DNA of 44,090 bases from Salinimicrobium sp049687495 (GTDB lineage: Bacteria > Bacteroidota > Bacteroidia > Flavobacteriales > Flavobacteriaceae), in NCBI GenBank assembly GCA_049687495.1, contig JBAVJB010000163.1:1-44090 (forward strand). The letters run 5' to 3'. The first letter of the stretch is position 1; every line of letters begins with the position of its first letter. A program made the translations under genes and the position numbers. Below, piece after piece: positions 1 to 6,897 of this stretch. The notes beneath the pieces were generated by a model, which saw nothing but the letters and a program-made list of their open reading frames with translations, did no database searches and was not told the DNA's origin.

Positions 1-46
1 ATTTGTCAACGATAATCGCTTTTACTCTTGATGCAATGTCTGACAT
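1..46 (-). CDS. acpP: Acyl carrier protein, N-terminal fragment
   Basis: Reading leftward from an ATG at 44-46, the first 15 codons give MSDIASRVKAIIVDK, the typical start of acyl carrier protein, the phosphopantetheine-bearing carrier of fatty-acid synthesis. The window edge cuts the gene, so the DSL serine motif is not visible. It is divergent from purN, the usual flavobacterial arrangement (acpP followed by fabF and rnc outside the window). The peptide is short, but its match to the family start and its position make the call fairly safe. Confidence 0.85.
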   Translation of the reverse strand, partial: MSDIASRVKAIIVDK

Positions 47-76
47 AACTTGTGTTTTTAATTTTAAATTAAGTGG

Positions 77-84
77 CAAAAATA
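77..84 (-). promoter_or_regulatory. Predicted -7 promoter box of acpP
   Basis: On the minus strand this reads TATTTTTG, a full match to the Bacteroidetes -7 consensus TAnnTTTG. It lies 31 bp upstream of the acpP ATG, giving a leader of about 25 nt. No clear TTTG box is seen 19 bp further upstream. Confidence 0.5.
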
Positions 85-193
85 AAAAACTTTATTTTAA
101 AACCTGTTTTTACTTTAAAAATGTGAAGGGAAAATACGGAATTTTCAGGGAAAGCAATTATTTTTACCTCCTAATAATTGTTAACACTGCACA

Positions 194-790
194 TTGCTAA
201 GCTCCCATAATTCAGCCAAAAAGAAAATTGTCATCTTCGCTTCGGGCAACGGCTCCAATGCCGAAAACATTATCAAATACTTTCAGAATAACGGCAAAGC
301 CGAGGTAGCCGCAGTCTTTTCAAATGTACGCACCGCAAAGGTGTTGAGAAGGGCACATGAGCTCGATGTCAAGGCGTTGCATTTTGACCGCGACGCATTA
401 TACGAGACTAATGAGATCTTCAATCTGCTGAAGGACATGCAACCGGACCTTATCGTCCTGGCCGGCTTTCTTTGGATCTTTCCTGAGAAGATCCTTAAGC
501 GTTACCCCAATAAGGTGATCAACATTCACCCCGCATTGCTTCCGAAGTATGGGGGAAAAGGAATGTACGGCATGAATGTGCACCGGGAGGTGCTCAAGCA
601 GAAGGAACCGGAAACCGGCATCAGCATACATTTCGTGAACAGCAAATATGATGAGGGAGAATTGATCTTCCAAAAAACAGTTCCCGTAGCAGCCTCAGAT
701 TCCGCAGAAGATATAGCCGAAAAGATCCACGCTCTCGAACATGAACACTATCCAAAGGTGATCGAAAAATTGCTTTTTCCGAATGACTAA
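194..790 (+). CDS. purN: Phosphoribosylglycinamide formyltransferase
   Basis: PurN transfers a formyl group from 10-formyl-THF to GAR, step three of purine synthesis. The 198-residue protein has the glycine-rich FASGNGSNAENI start (residues 15-26) and the catalytic triad: N110 and H112 in NIHPALLPKYGG, D153 in SKYDEGE. Length is normal for the family. The reading frame opens after a stop at 182-184, and the only start codon before the conserved core is the TTG at 194, so a TTG start is proposed. The 3' end overlaps rnhA by 8 bp, which suggests translational coupling. It opens a purine/nucleotide cluster with pfkB-like and purF genes. Confidence 0.9.
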   Translation: MLSSHNSAKKKIVIFASGNGSNAENIIKYFQNNGKAEVAAVFSNVRTAKVLRRAHELDVKALHFDRDALYETNEIFNLLKDMQPDLIVLAGFLWIFPEKILKRYPNKVINIHPALLPKYGGKGMYGMNVHREVLKQKEPETGISIHFVNSKYDEGELIFQKTVPVAASDSAEDIAEKIHALEHEHYPKVIEKLLFPND

Positions 791-1265
791 TGCGCAGGTA
801 CATATATATACAGATGGTGCGGCACGCGGAAATCCCGGCCCGGGAGGCTACGGCATTGTGATGGAATGGGTGGGGAAACCTTATAAAAAGGAATTTTCAA
901 AAGGTTTCAAACACACCACCAATAACCGTATGGAGCTGTTGGCAGTAATTGAGGCGCTCAAAAAGTTGAAAAACAAAGACACTTCCGTTGTCGTATTCAC
1001 CGACTCTAAGTACGTGGCCGATGCCGTAGAAAAAGGCTGGGTCTTCAACTGGGAGCGTAAAGGTTTTAAGGACCGCAAGAACACCGACCTATGGAAGGAG
1101 TTTCTAAAGGAATACCGGCAGCACAAGGTGCGCTTTCAATGGGTAAAAGGCCATAATGATCATCCGCAGAACGAACGCTGCGACCAGCTCGCGGTAGCAG
1201 CTTCAAAAGGAAAACGCCTGCTTATAGACAGCGGATTTGAAGAGGATCCAAAAAAGCTGTTTTAG
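783..1265 (+). CDS. rnhA: Ribonuclease HI
   Basis: Type 1 RNase H, which cuts the RNA strand of RNA-DNA hybrids (primers, R-loops). The 160-residue protein carries all catalytic acids: D11 in YTDGAARGNPGPGG, E51 in NRMELLAVIEAL, D74 in FTDSKYV and D134 in NERCDQLA, with H124 in VKGHND. It has the basic W-rich handle between residues 85 and 105 seen in bacterial RNase HI. The ATG at 783 overlaps the end of purN, so the two are probably co-transcribed. No terminator is visible before the pfkB-like promoter at 1315. Confidence 0.95.
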   Translation: MTNAQVHIYTDGAARGNPGPGGYGIVMEWVGKPYKKEFSKGFKHTTNNRMELLAVIEALKKLKNKDTSVVVFTDSKYVADAVEKGWVFNWERKGFKDRKNTDLWKEFLKEYRQHKVRFQWVKGHNDHPQNERCDQLAVAASKGKRLLIDSGFEEDPKKLF

Positions 1266-1314
1266 GCACCTCTTTTTTCCCTTTTTCCGCTTTAGGGCTT
1301 GAAAAACAAAACCG

Positions 1315-1322
1315 TATATTTG
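1315..1322 (+). promoter_or_regulatory. Predicted -7 promoter box of the PfkB-family kinase gene
   Basis: TATATTTG followed by C exactly matches the Bacteroidetes -7 consensus TAnnTTTG and sits 22 bp before the ATG at 1345. A TTTA about 20 bp upstream (1291-1294) could serve as a weak -33 box. Confidence 0.6.
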
Positions 1323-1344
1323 CACCTCATTCTTAAAAAATAAT

Positions 1345-2268
1345 ATGAGCAAGTTATTAATAGTGGGTACGGTTGCTTTTGATGCCATTGAAACCCCTTT
1401 TGGTAAGACAGATAAGATTTTAGGAGGTGCGGGAACCTATATTGGGCTCTCTGCTTCTCAATTTGACATAGAAAGTGCAGTGGTTTCTGTTGTAGGTGAA
1501 GATTTTCCGCAGGATTATCTTGATCTTATGAGCGGCAAGAACATTAACATTTCTGGGATCGAGGTAGTAAAAGGAGGTAAAACCTTCTTTTGGAGCGGTA
1601 AATACCACAACGACCTTAATTCAAGAGATACGCTTGACACTCAGCTTAACGTACTGGCCGATTTTCAGCCGGTTGTTCCCGAAGATTTCAAATCTCCCGA
1701 TGTGGTGATGCTGGGTAACCTGCACCCGCTGGTACAGCTTAGCGTGCTGGAGCAGATAGAAAGGCCAAAACTTGTGGTGCTTGATACCATGAACTTCTGG
1801 ATGGATAACACCTGGGATGATTTGATGAAAGTGATCTCTAAAGTTGATGCCCTGACTATTAATGACGAAGAGGCAAGACAGCTTACCAACGAGTATTCCC
1901 TTGTGAAAGCTGCAAGAAAGATCGCAGAGATGGGCCCGAAGTACGTGGTGATCAAAAAGGGAGAACACGGGGCTTTGTTGTTCCATAATGAGAAGATCTT
2001 CTTTGCACCGGCACTTCCGCTGGAAGAGGTTTTTGACCCAACCGGGGCGGGAGACACGTTTGCAGGTGGCTTTACAGGATATTTAGCCCACACCGGCGAC
2101 ACTTCTTTTCAGAATATGAAGAACGCGGTCATTTATGGTTCGAATCTTGCATCCTTCTGCGTAGAGAAATTCGGCACAGAGCGAATGGAGGAGTTGACCA
2201 AAGAAGAGGTGCATCAGCGGCTTGAAGATTTTAAAGCTTTGACTCAATTCCAGATCAACCTGACCTAA
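1345..2268 (+). CDS. PfkB/ribokinase-family sugar or nucleoside kinase
   Basis: A 307-residue ribokinase-fold kinase. The N-terminal GGAGTYIGLSASQF region (27-40) is the substrate-side glycine pair, NDEEA (173-177) is a family hallmark, and DPTGAGDTFAGG (231-242) holds the anion hole and catalytic base D237. The substrate cannot be read from sequence. In flavobacteria this gene habitually sits just before the long purF, so a ribose or purine-nucleoside substrate is plausible but is inference. It has its own promoter at 1315 and a terminator at 2276, so it may form a single-gene unit. Confidence 0.8.
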   Translation: MSKLLIVGTVAFDAIETPFGKTDKILGGAGTYIGLSASQFDIESAVVSVVGEDFPQDYLDLMSGKNINISGIEVVKGGKTFFWSGKYHNDLNSRDTLDTQLNVLADFQPVVPEDFKSPDVVMLGNLHPLVQLSVLEQIERPKLVVLDTMNFWMDNTWDDLMKVISKVDALTINDEEARQLTNEYSLVKAARKIAEMGPKYVVIKKGEHGALLFHNEKIFFAPALPLEEVFDPTGAGDTFAGGFTGYLAHTGDTSFQNMKNAVIYGSNLASFCVEKFGTERMEELTKEEVHQRLEDFKALTQFQINLT

Positions 2269-2275
2269 AGATAAT

Positions 2276-2300
2276 GCCCTGTAATTTCAGGGCTTTTTTT
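2276..2300 (+). terminator. Intrinsic terminator after the PfkB-family kinase gene
   Basis: GCCCTG / CAGGGC stem with a TAATTT loop, followed by seven T. It lies 8 bp after the kinase stop and 29 bp before purF. Confidence 0.85.
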
Positions 2301-2328
2301 ATGACTAAACTTTCAACAACAGCTTAAT

Positions 2329-4227
2329 ATGAGTGACGCGTTAAAACACGAATGCGGAATTGCCCAGATCAGGCTTCTTAAGCCTTTGGAGTATTACAAA
2401 GAAAAATACGGCACGGCATTCTACGGGGTGAACAAGATGTACCTGATGATGGAGAAGCAGCACAACCGCGGGCAGGACGGCGCCGGGTTTGCAAGTATTA
2501 AGCTCAACACGCAGCCGGGAGACCGTTACATTAGCCGGGTGCGATCAAACGCAGCACAGCCTATTCAGGATATTTTCGCGCAGATCAACCTGCGCATCAA
2601 TCAGGAGATGAAAGACCATCCTGAATATTCCAATGATGTTGCGCTTCAAAAAAAACATATCCCTTACATCGGGGAACTTTTCCTTGGGCATGTGCGCTAT
2701 GGTACCTTCGGAAAGAATTCGGTTGAGGCCGTACACCCTTTTCTTCGTCAGAACAACTGGATGCACAGAAACCTTATCGTTGCCGGGAACTTCAACATGA
2801 CCAACGTGCACAAGCTTTTCAACAACCTTGTTGAACTGGGACAGCACCCAAAAGAGAAGGCAGATACAGTGACCGTAATGGAAAAGATCGGTCACTTTTT
2901 AGATGATGAAGTTCGTAAGCTCTATAAGAAACTTAAAAAGGAAGGCTATTCCAAAGTAGAAGCCTCACCTATGATCGCCGAACAGCTGAACGTCGCCAAG
3001 ATCTTAAGAAAATCTGCCAAGGACTGGGATGGTGGTTATGCCATGGCCGGACTTTTAGGCCACGGAGATTCCTTTGTTCTACGAGATCCTGCCGGCATTA
3101 GGCCTGCATATTATTACCAGGATGACGAAGTGGTGGTAGTAGCTTCAGAAAGGCCTGTGATACAGACCGTTTTTAATGTTGACCTGGAGCAGGTGCACGA
3201 ATTGCCACCGGGAAATGCCATCATCACTAAAAAGAGCGGCAAGGTGAAGATCAAACAGATCCTGGAGCCTTTAGAGCGCAAAGCCTGTTCTTTTGAGCGC
3301 ATCTATTTCTCCCGCGGAAGTGACGCAGAGATCTACCAGGAGCGTAAGAACCTCGGAAAGTTACTGATGCCCGAAGTGCTGAAGGCCATCAACCATGACA
3401 CCATCAAAACAGTGTTTTCTTTTATTCCCAATACGGCTGAAGTCTCTTTCTACGGAATGGTGGAAGCCGCACAGGATGAGCTTAACAAGCAAAAGAACGA
3501 TACCATTCTTGCCGAAAAAGAAACCCTTACTGATGAAAGGCTGCAGCAGATCCTCGCGCACCGATTAAGGACCGAAAAGATCGCCATTAAAGATGCGAAA
3601 TTAAGGACCTTCATTACCGAAGACAGCAGCAGGGATGATCTCGTGGCCCATGTTTACGACGTTACTTACGGGGTAGTAAAACCTGACGACAATCTTGTGA
3701 TCATCGATGACAGTATCGTGAGGGGAACTACGCTGAAGAAGAGTATCATCAAAATGATGGACCGGCTTAACCCGAAGAAGATCATTGTGGTTTCTTCGGC
3801 ACCACAGATTCGTTATCCCGATTGCTACGGAATTGACATGGCAAGGCTGGAGAACCTCGTGGCTTTCCAGGCAGCTCTGGAGCTGCTAAAAGAGCACGGG
3901 AAATACGAAATTGTAGAGGAAGTCTATAAGAAGTGTCTGCAACAGGTAGAACTGGAAGATAAAGAGGTGCAAAATTTCGTAAAAGAGATCTATGCTCCTT
4001 TCACCGATGAACAGATCTCAGATAAGATCGCCGAGCTGCTAAGTGAAGAAAGCGTGAAGGCAGAGGTGAAGATCATCTATCAAAGCGTGAAGAACCTGCA
4101 CAAGGCTTGTCCGCACAACCTGGGAGACTGGTATTTTACGGGAGATTACCCAACCTTTGGAGGGAACAGGGTAGTGAACCGCGCCTTCATCAATTTTTAC
4201 GAGGGAAACACCGACAGGGCCTATTAA
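2329..4227 (+). CDS. purF: Amidophosphoribosyltransferase, long flavobacterial form
   Basis: PurF converts PRPP and glutamine to phosphoribosylamine, the first committed purine step. The Ntn glutaminase nucleophile is C9 in HECGIAQI, so an 8-residue propeptide would have to be removed. Other conserved blocks are RGQDGAGF, GHVRYGTFG and RDPAGIRPAYYY. The PRPP loop VIIDDSIVRGTTL lies at 457-469. At 632 residues it is some 120-160 longer than common PurF proteins; the extra length is spread around residues 160-215 and over the C-terminal third. Many flavobacteria are thought to carry a shorter PurF elsewhere; this cannot be checked here. A small-RNA locus follows. Confidence 0.88.
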   Translation: MSDALKHECGIAQIRLLKPLEYYKEKYGTAFYGVNKMYLMMEKQHNRGQDGAGFASIKLNTQPGDRYISRVRSNAAQPIQDIFAQINLRINQEMKDHPEYSNDVALQKKHIPYIGELFLGHVRYGTFGKNSVEAVHPFLRQNNWMHRNLIVAGNFNMTNVHKLFNNLVELGQHPKEKADTVTVMEKIGHFLDDEVRKLYKKLKKEGYSKVEASPMIAEQLNVAKILRKSAKDWDGGYAMAGLLGHGDSFVLRDPAGIRPAYYYQDDEVVVVASERPVIQTVFNVDLEQVHELPPGNAIITKKSGKVKIKQILEPLERKACSFERIYFSRGSDAEIYQERKNLGKLLMPEVLKAINHDTIKTVFSFIPNTAEVSFYGMVEAAQDELNKQKNDTILAEKETLTDERLQQILAHRLRTEKIAIKDAKLRTFITEDSSRDDLVAHVYDVTYGVVKPDDNLVIIDDSIVRGTTLKKSIIKMMDRLNPKKIIVVSSAPQIRYPDCYGIDMARLENLVAFQAALELLKEHGKYEIVEEVYKKCLQQVELEDKEVQNFVKEIYAPFTDEQISDKIAELLSEESVKAEVKIIYQSVKNLHKACPHNLGDWYFTGDYPTFGGNRVVNRAFINFYEGNTDRAY

Positions 4228-4265
4228 CAGCCATACTTTCTGACGTTCAACGGTGAAATCATGTA

Positions 4266-4331
4266 GTTCATCTAATTTCCCTGCAGTTCATCTAAAAAGG
4301 AAAGAAAGACAGATAATATTATTTACCTTAG
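4266..4331 (+). promoter_or_regulatory. Direct-repeat activator-type promoter of small RNA copy 1
   Basis: Two exact copies of GTTCATCTAA at 4266-4275 and 4286-4295 (20-bp period, same face of the helix) are followed 38 bp later by a -7-like box TACCTTAG at 4324-4331. No TTTG -33 box is present, as expected of an activator-dependent promoter. The GTTCAT cores resemble the GTTNAT/G core of LytTR-domain response-regulator sites. The same layout precedes the second copy (30303-30368). Confidence 0.6.
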
Positions 4332-4335
4332 CTAA

Positions 4336-4404
4336 GCCATAACATAAGTAGGTTAAGTTCATGGTAGATTTGGGGCAAAAAAGGTGGAGCTTTCCACCTT
4401 TTTT
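4336..4404 (+). ncRNA. Predicted small RNA, copy 1 (about 69 nt)
   Basis: From about 4335 the sequence is identical for 42 nt (through 4376), and then for the terminator, to a minus-strand segment at 30228-30298. The body is unstructured and AU-rich, with GGTAGATTTGGGGC before the terminator. The terminator is an A-run, stem GGTGGA / TCCACC (4383-4388 with 4393-4398, loop GCTT) and six T. The two copies differ by one A in the A-run, which would break any reading frame through it, so coding is unlikely. The transcript start is inferred from the -7 box. I do not recognise the family. Confidence 0.6.
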
Positions 4405-4755
4405 ATTTTATATACTTTCCTAATCCGTTTTTCTCCAGCACAATCTAATCCTTCCCCAAAATACTTCCCAAAAAAGGCATTTTTGGAACCCGTTTATTTT
4501 TTTAGTTCTCCTGATTTTAGCCACTGATGCATTGATAGAAATTGAATATCTGTAAATACATTGCGCTTTAATTACAGCCACTGATTCCCTGATAACAAAA
4601 GTCATTCGTGATTCGTGGCTCTTCATAAGGCCTCTCTAAAATGCCATTTTTGGATCCTGCTATAGTGCATTAATAGCCTAAAACGCTGGAAAGACATCAG
4701 TGTATTCGTAGCCACAGTAAACTACTTTCAACCTTGAACCTGGAGCTTTGAACTC
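4405..4755. other. Intergenic stretch with degenerate short repeats, no gene seen
   Basis: Between the small RNA and mmdB. It holds two direct copies of CCACTGATnnnnTGATA (4521-4537 and 4578-4594), ATTCGTG words with GTGGCT near 4602-4620 that are complementary to the AGCCAC of the second repeat, a weaker relative near 4699-4714, and one exact AAAATGNCATTTT palindrome at 4638-4650. An open frame here has no convincing coding character. Confidence 0.5.
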
Positions 4756-6009
4756 TTACATAAGGAAGCTCATCATGATCCCCGCTGCGACGGCAGAGCC
4801 TATAACTCCACTTACGTTAGGCGCCATAGCGTGCATCAACAGGTGATTGGAAGCATCGCTTTTGATCCCTTCCATTTGCACTACTCGAGCACTATCTGGC
4901 ACGGCAGAAACCCCTGCAGCCCCAATCAACGGGTTGATCTTACTCTCCTTGCTCAGGAACAGGTTCATCACTTTTGCGAAGATCAAACCACCGGCAGTAG
5001 CTATCACGAAAGAAGCGGCTCCTAAAAGAAAGATTTTAATAGAACCTGCAGTTAAGAAAACATCAGCCTGAGTAGAGGCTCCAACCGTAATTCCTAGCAA
5101 GATGGTCACAATGTCAATCATTTTTGTGCGTGCGGTCTCGGCCAGTCTTTCAGTTACTCCGCTCTCTTTTAGCAGGTTTCCGAAGAAAAGCATTCCCAGC
5201 AAAGGCATAGCGGTAGGAGAAATAAAAGTGGTCAGGAGGAAACCGATGATCGGGAAAAGGATCTTCTCCAGTTTTGAAACTGCCCGCGGCGGCTTCATTC
5301 TAATGAGCCTTTCTTTTTTGGTGATGAAAAGCCTCATGATAGGGGGCTGGATAACCGGTACCAAAGCCATATAGGAATACGCAGCAATGGCAATGCTCCC
5401 AATTAACGCCGGTGCCAGCTTGGCCGAAGCAAAGATCGCGGTGGGCCCGTCTGCTCCCCCAATAATGGAGATCGCTCCCGCTTCATGAACTTCAAAACCC
5501 AGGGCAACAGCACCAATAAAAGTACCGAAGATACCTACCTGCGCTGCCGCGCCCAGCAACATGAGCCGCGGATTTGAAATAAGCGATGAAAAATCGGTCA
5601 TGGCCCCAATGCCAAGGAAGATCAATGGCGGATAGATCCCTTTTGTCACCCCAAAGTACAGGTAGTTGAGCACCGAACCTTCTTCGTAAATACCCACGCC
5701 AATTCCCTGCTGAAAAGGGATATTTCCGAGCATGATCCCCATCCCGATAGGAATGAGCAATAATGGTTCATAATGATACCTGATGGCAAGGAAGATAAAG
5801 AACAAACCCACGCAGATCATCACCAGGTTCTGCAGCCGTGCATTCGCAAAACCGGTATAATCCCAAAATTGTTCCAGCCCCCTCAGCAGGCCGCTGCTGC
5901 TCTCAGAAACATCGGGAAACAGGTCCTGCGCCATAAGTTTGCCGCCGGTGAACAGCGGGATAAGGTAAAGTAGAGTTAGAATTCCGAAGACGGTTAAAAA
6001 CTTTTTCAC
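4756..6009 (-). CDS. mmdB: Sodium-pumping decarboxylase beta subunit (methylmalonyl-CoA/oxaloacetate type)
   Basis: Membrane subunit that decarboxylates carboxybiotin and exports sodium. The 417-residue protein has an N-terminal hydrophobic segment, about ten membrane segments, and the signature GGADGPTAIFASAKLAP, whose D187 corresponds to the conserved sodium/proton-site aspartate. The C-terminal GAAGVSAVPDSARVVQ and HAMAPNVSGVIGSAVAAG blocks are also typical. The start is a GTG at 6007-6009; no ATG lies before the first membrane segment. It is the last gene of a minus-strand run encoding the carrier, gamma-like and carboxyltransferase subunits, so the substrate is most likely methylmalonyl-CoA, supported by the adjacent epimerase. 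Confidence 0.92.
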   Translation of the reverse strand: MKKFLTVFGILTLLYLIPLFTGGKLMAQDLFPDVSESSSGLLRGLEQFWDYTGFANARLQNLVMICVGLFFIFLAIRYHYEPLLLIPIGMGIMLGNIPFQQGIGVGIYEEGSVLNYLYFGVTKGIYPPLIFLGIGAMTDFSSLISNPRLMLLGAAAQVGIFGTFIGAVALGFEVHEAGAISIIGGADGPTAIFASAKLAPALIGSIAIAAYSYMALVPVIQPPIMRLFITKKERLIRMKPPRAVSKLEKILFPIIGFLLTTFISPTAMPLLGMLFFGNLLKESGVTERLAETARTKMIDIVTILLGITVGASTQADVFLTAGSIKIFLLGAASFVIATAGGLIFAKVMNLFLSKESKINPLIGAAGVSAVPDSARVVQMEGIKSDASNHLLMHAMAPNVSGVIGSAVAAGIMMSFLM

Positions 6010-6086
6010 TATCGTAGATTTGAAATTGAACTTTGGGTGCGTGGCACTTCAGTGATGGTTCTTGGGATTTGGGATTTGGGATCTTG

Positions 6087-6515
6087 TTACCCTATAGTGA
6101 GCAAAATATCGTTTTGCAGCACCGAGTCTCCCGGTTTAACCTTTATCTCTTTGATGACTCCGCTCTCGTCGGCCAGCACATGATTCTCCATTTTCATAGC
6201 CTCCAGCACCAGTAGCTCATCGCCTTTTTTTACCGTGTCCCCCTCCTTCACCTTAAGCTGAAGTATGCTGCCGGGAAGTGGCGCAAACACAGGAAAGCCG
6301 CCTAAAGAGGCTTTTTTCTTGATCTCTCCTTCTCCCGGTGGATTCACTACTTTTTCCCGCACCAGTTTTGGCGTTTTTCCGGGTTTCTTCATCTCGTGCC
6401 GTACCTCCACCAGATATTCGGTGCCGTTCACCTCGAGCGTGGCGACCTCATCATCAAAATCTTTGAGATGCACCGAATAAGAATTGCCGTTGATCGTAAA
6501 GTCAAACTTTTTCAT
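6087..6515 (-). CDS. mmdC: Biotinyl carrier subunit of the decarboxylase
   Basis: A 142-residue biotin/lipoyl-attachment protein. The C-terminal half (about 75-142) is a biotinyl domain with LEAMKMENH, K108 being the biotinylated lysine. The N-terminal 45 residues form a small beta domain that often precedes biotinyl domains in these carriers, followed by a K/P-rich linker. It shuttles the carboxyl group from the MmdA-like carboxyltransferase to MmdB. It lies 4 bp after the gamma-like gene and 77 bp before mmdB; the latter gap holds a short tandem GATTTGG repeat. Confidence 0.92.
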   Translation of the reverse strand: MKKFDFTINGNSYSVHLKDFDDEVATLEVNGTEYLVEVRHEMKKPGKTPKLVREKVVNPPGEGEIKKKASLGGFPVFAPLPGSILQLKVKEGDTVKKGDELLVLEAMKMENHVLADESGVIKEIKVKPGDSVLQNDILLTIG

Positions 6516-6519
6516 ATCA

Positions 6520-6885
6520 CTAATTTTTGCCGGGATAATTGTTCACACCATAGATCTTCGAACTCCAGGGCGAGTAGGTCCTGGAAACGCGTTTTATTGT
6601 GAGTACCCCGCTTTCTTCATCATGTTGTTCTTTAAAATACAGGCTCAGGGCCATGCCAATAGCTGCACTCACCTCTCCCGAAAGATATTTTTCTTCCTTA
6701 ACGGCTTCAGAATTTGCCTTTTTTGAAGCCTTTATTTTTTGCCCTTTTTGAATCCCTATATGCAATAGCTTCGGAAGGCTTTGAAAACAAAATACCAGCA
6801 GCACCAGCGCCACAAAGACCACCGAATAGCCCACTACTGTTATGATCCAGATGTCTGACCAGTCGATCTTTAAGGAATAGCCCAT
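6520..6885 (-). CDS. OadG-family small membrane subunit of the decarboxylase
   Basis: A 121-residue protein with one membrane segment near residues 13-33 (WIITVVGYSVVFVALVLLVF) and a charged, lysine-rich cytoplasmic tail. This matches the OadG/MmdD gamma-delta subunits, which assemble the carboxyltransferase onto the beta subunit. OadG proteins are poorly conserved, so the call rests on topology and on its place between the carboxyltransferase (12 bp upstream) and carrier (4 bp downstream) genes. Residues 75-100 (SAAIGMALSLYFKEQ) fit the helical region typical of this family in Bacteroidetes. Confidence 0.8.
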   Translation of the reverse strand: MGYSLKIDWSDIWIITVVGYSVVFVALVLLVFCFQSLPKLLHIGIQKGQKIKASKKANSEAVKEEKYLSGEVSAAIGMALSLYFKEQHDEESGVLTIKRVSRTYSPWSSKIYGVNNYPGKN

Positions 6886-6897
6886 ATTTTTCAGCTT

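Noticed and set aside
4361..4423. Short open frame starting at the ATG inside small RNA copy 1 (about 20 codons)
   Set aside because: It runs through the terminator, and the single-base indel in copy 2 shifts the frame, so the peptide is not conserved between the two copies.
4420..4626. Minus-strand open frame of 68 codons downstream of the small RNA
   Set aside because: It is made largely of the short degenerate repeats and has no coding signature.
6061..6085. Tandem GATTTGG repeat between mmdC and mmdB as a phase-variable tract
   Set aside because: Only about two and a half units, outside any coding frame or promoter, so no switch can be supported.
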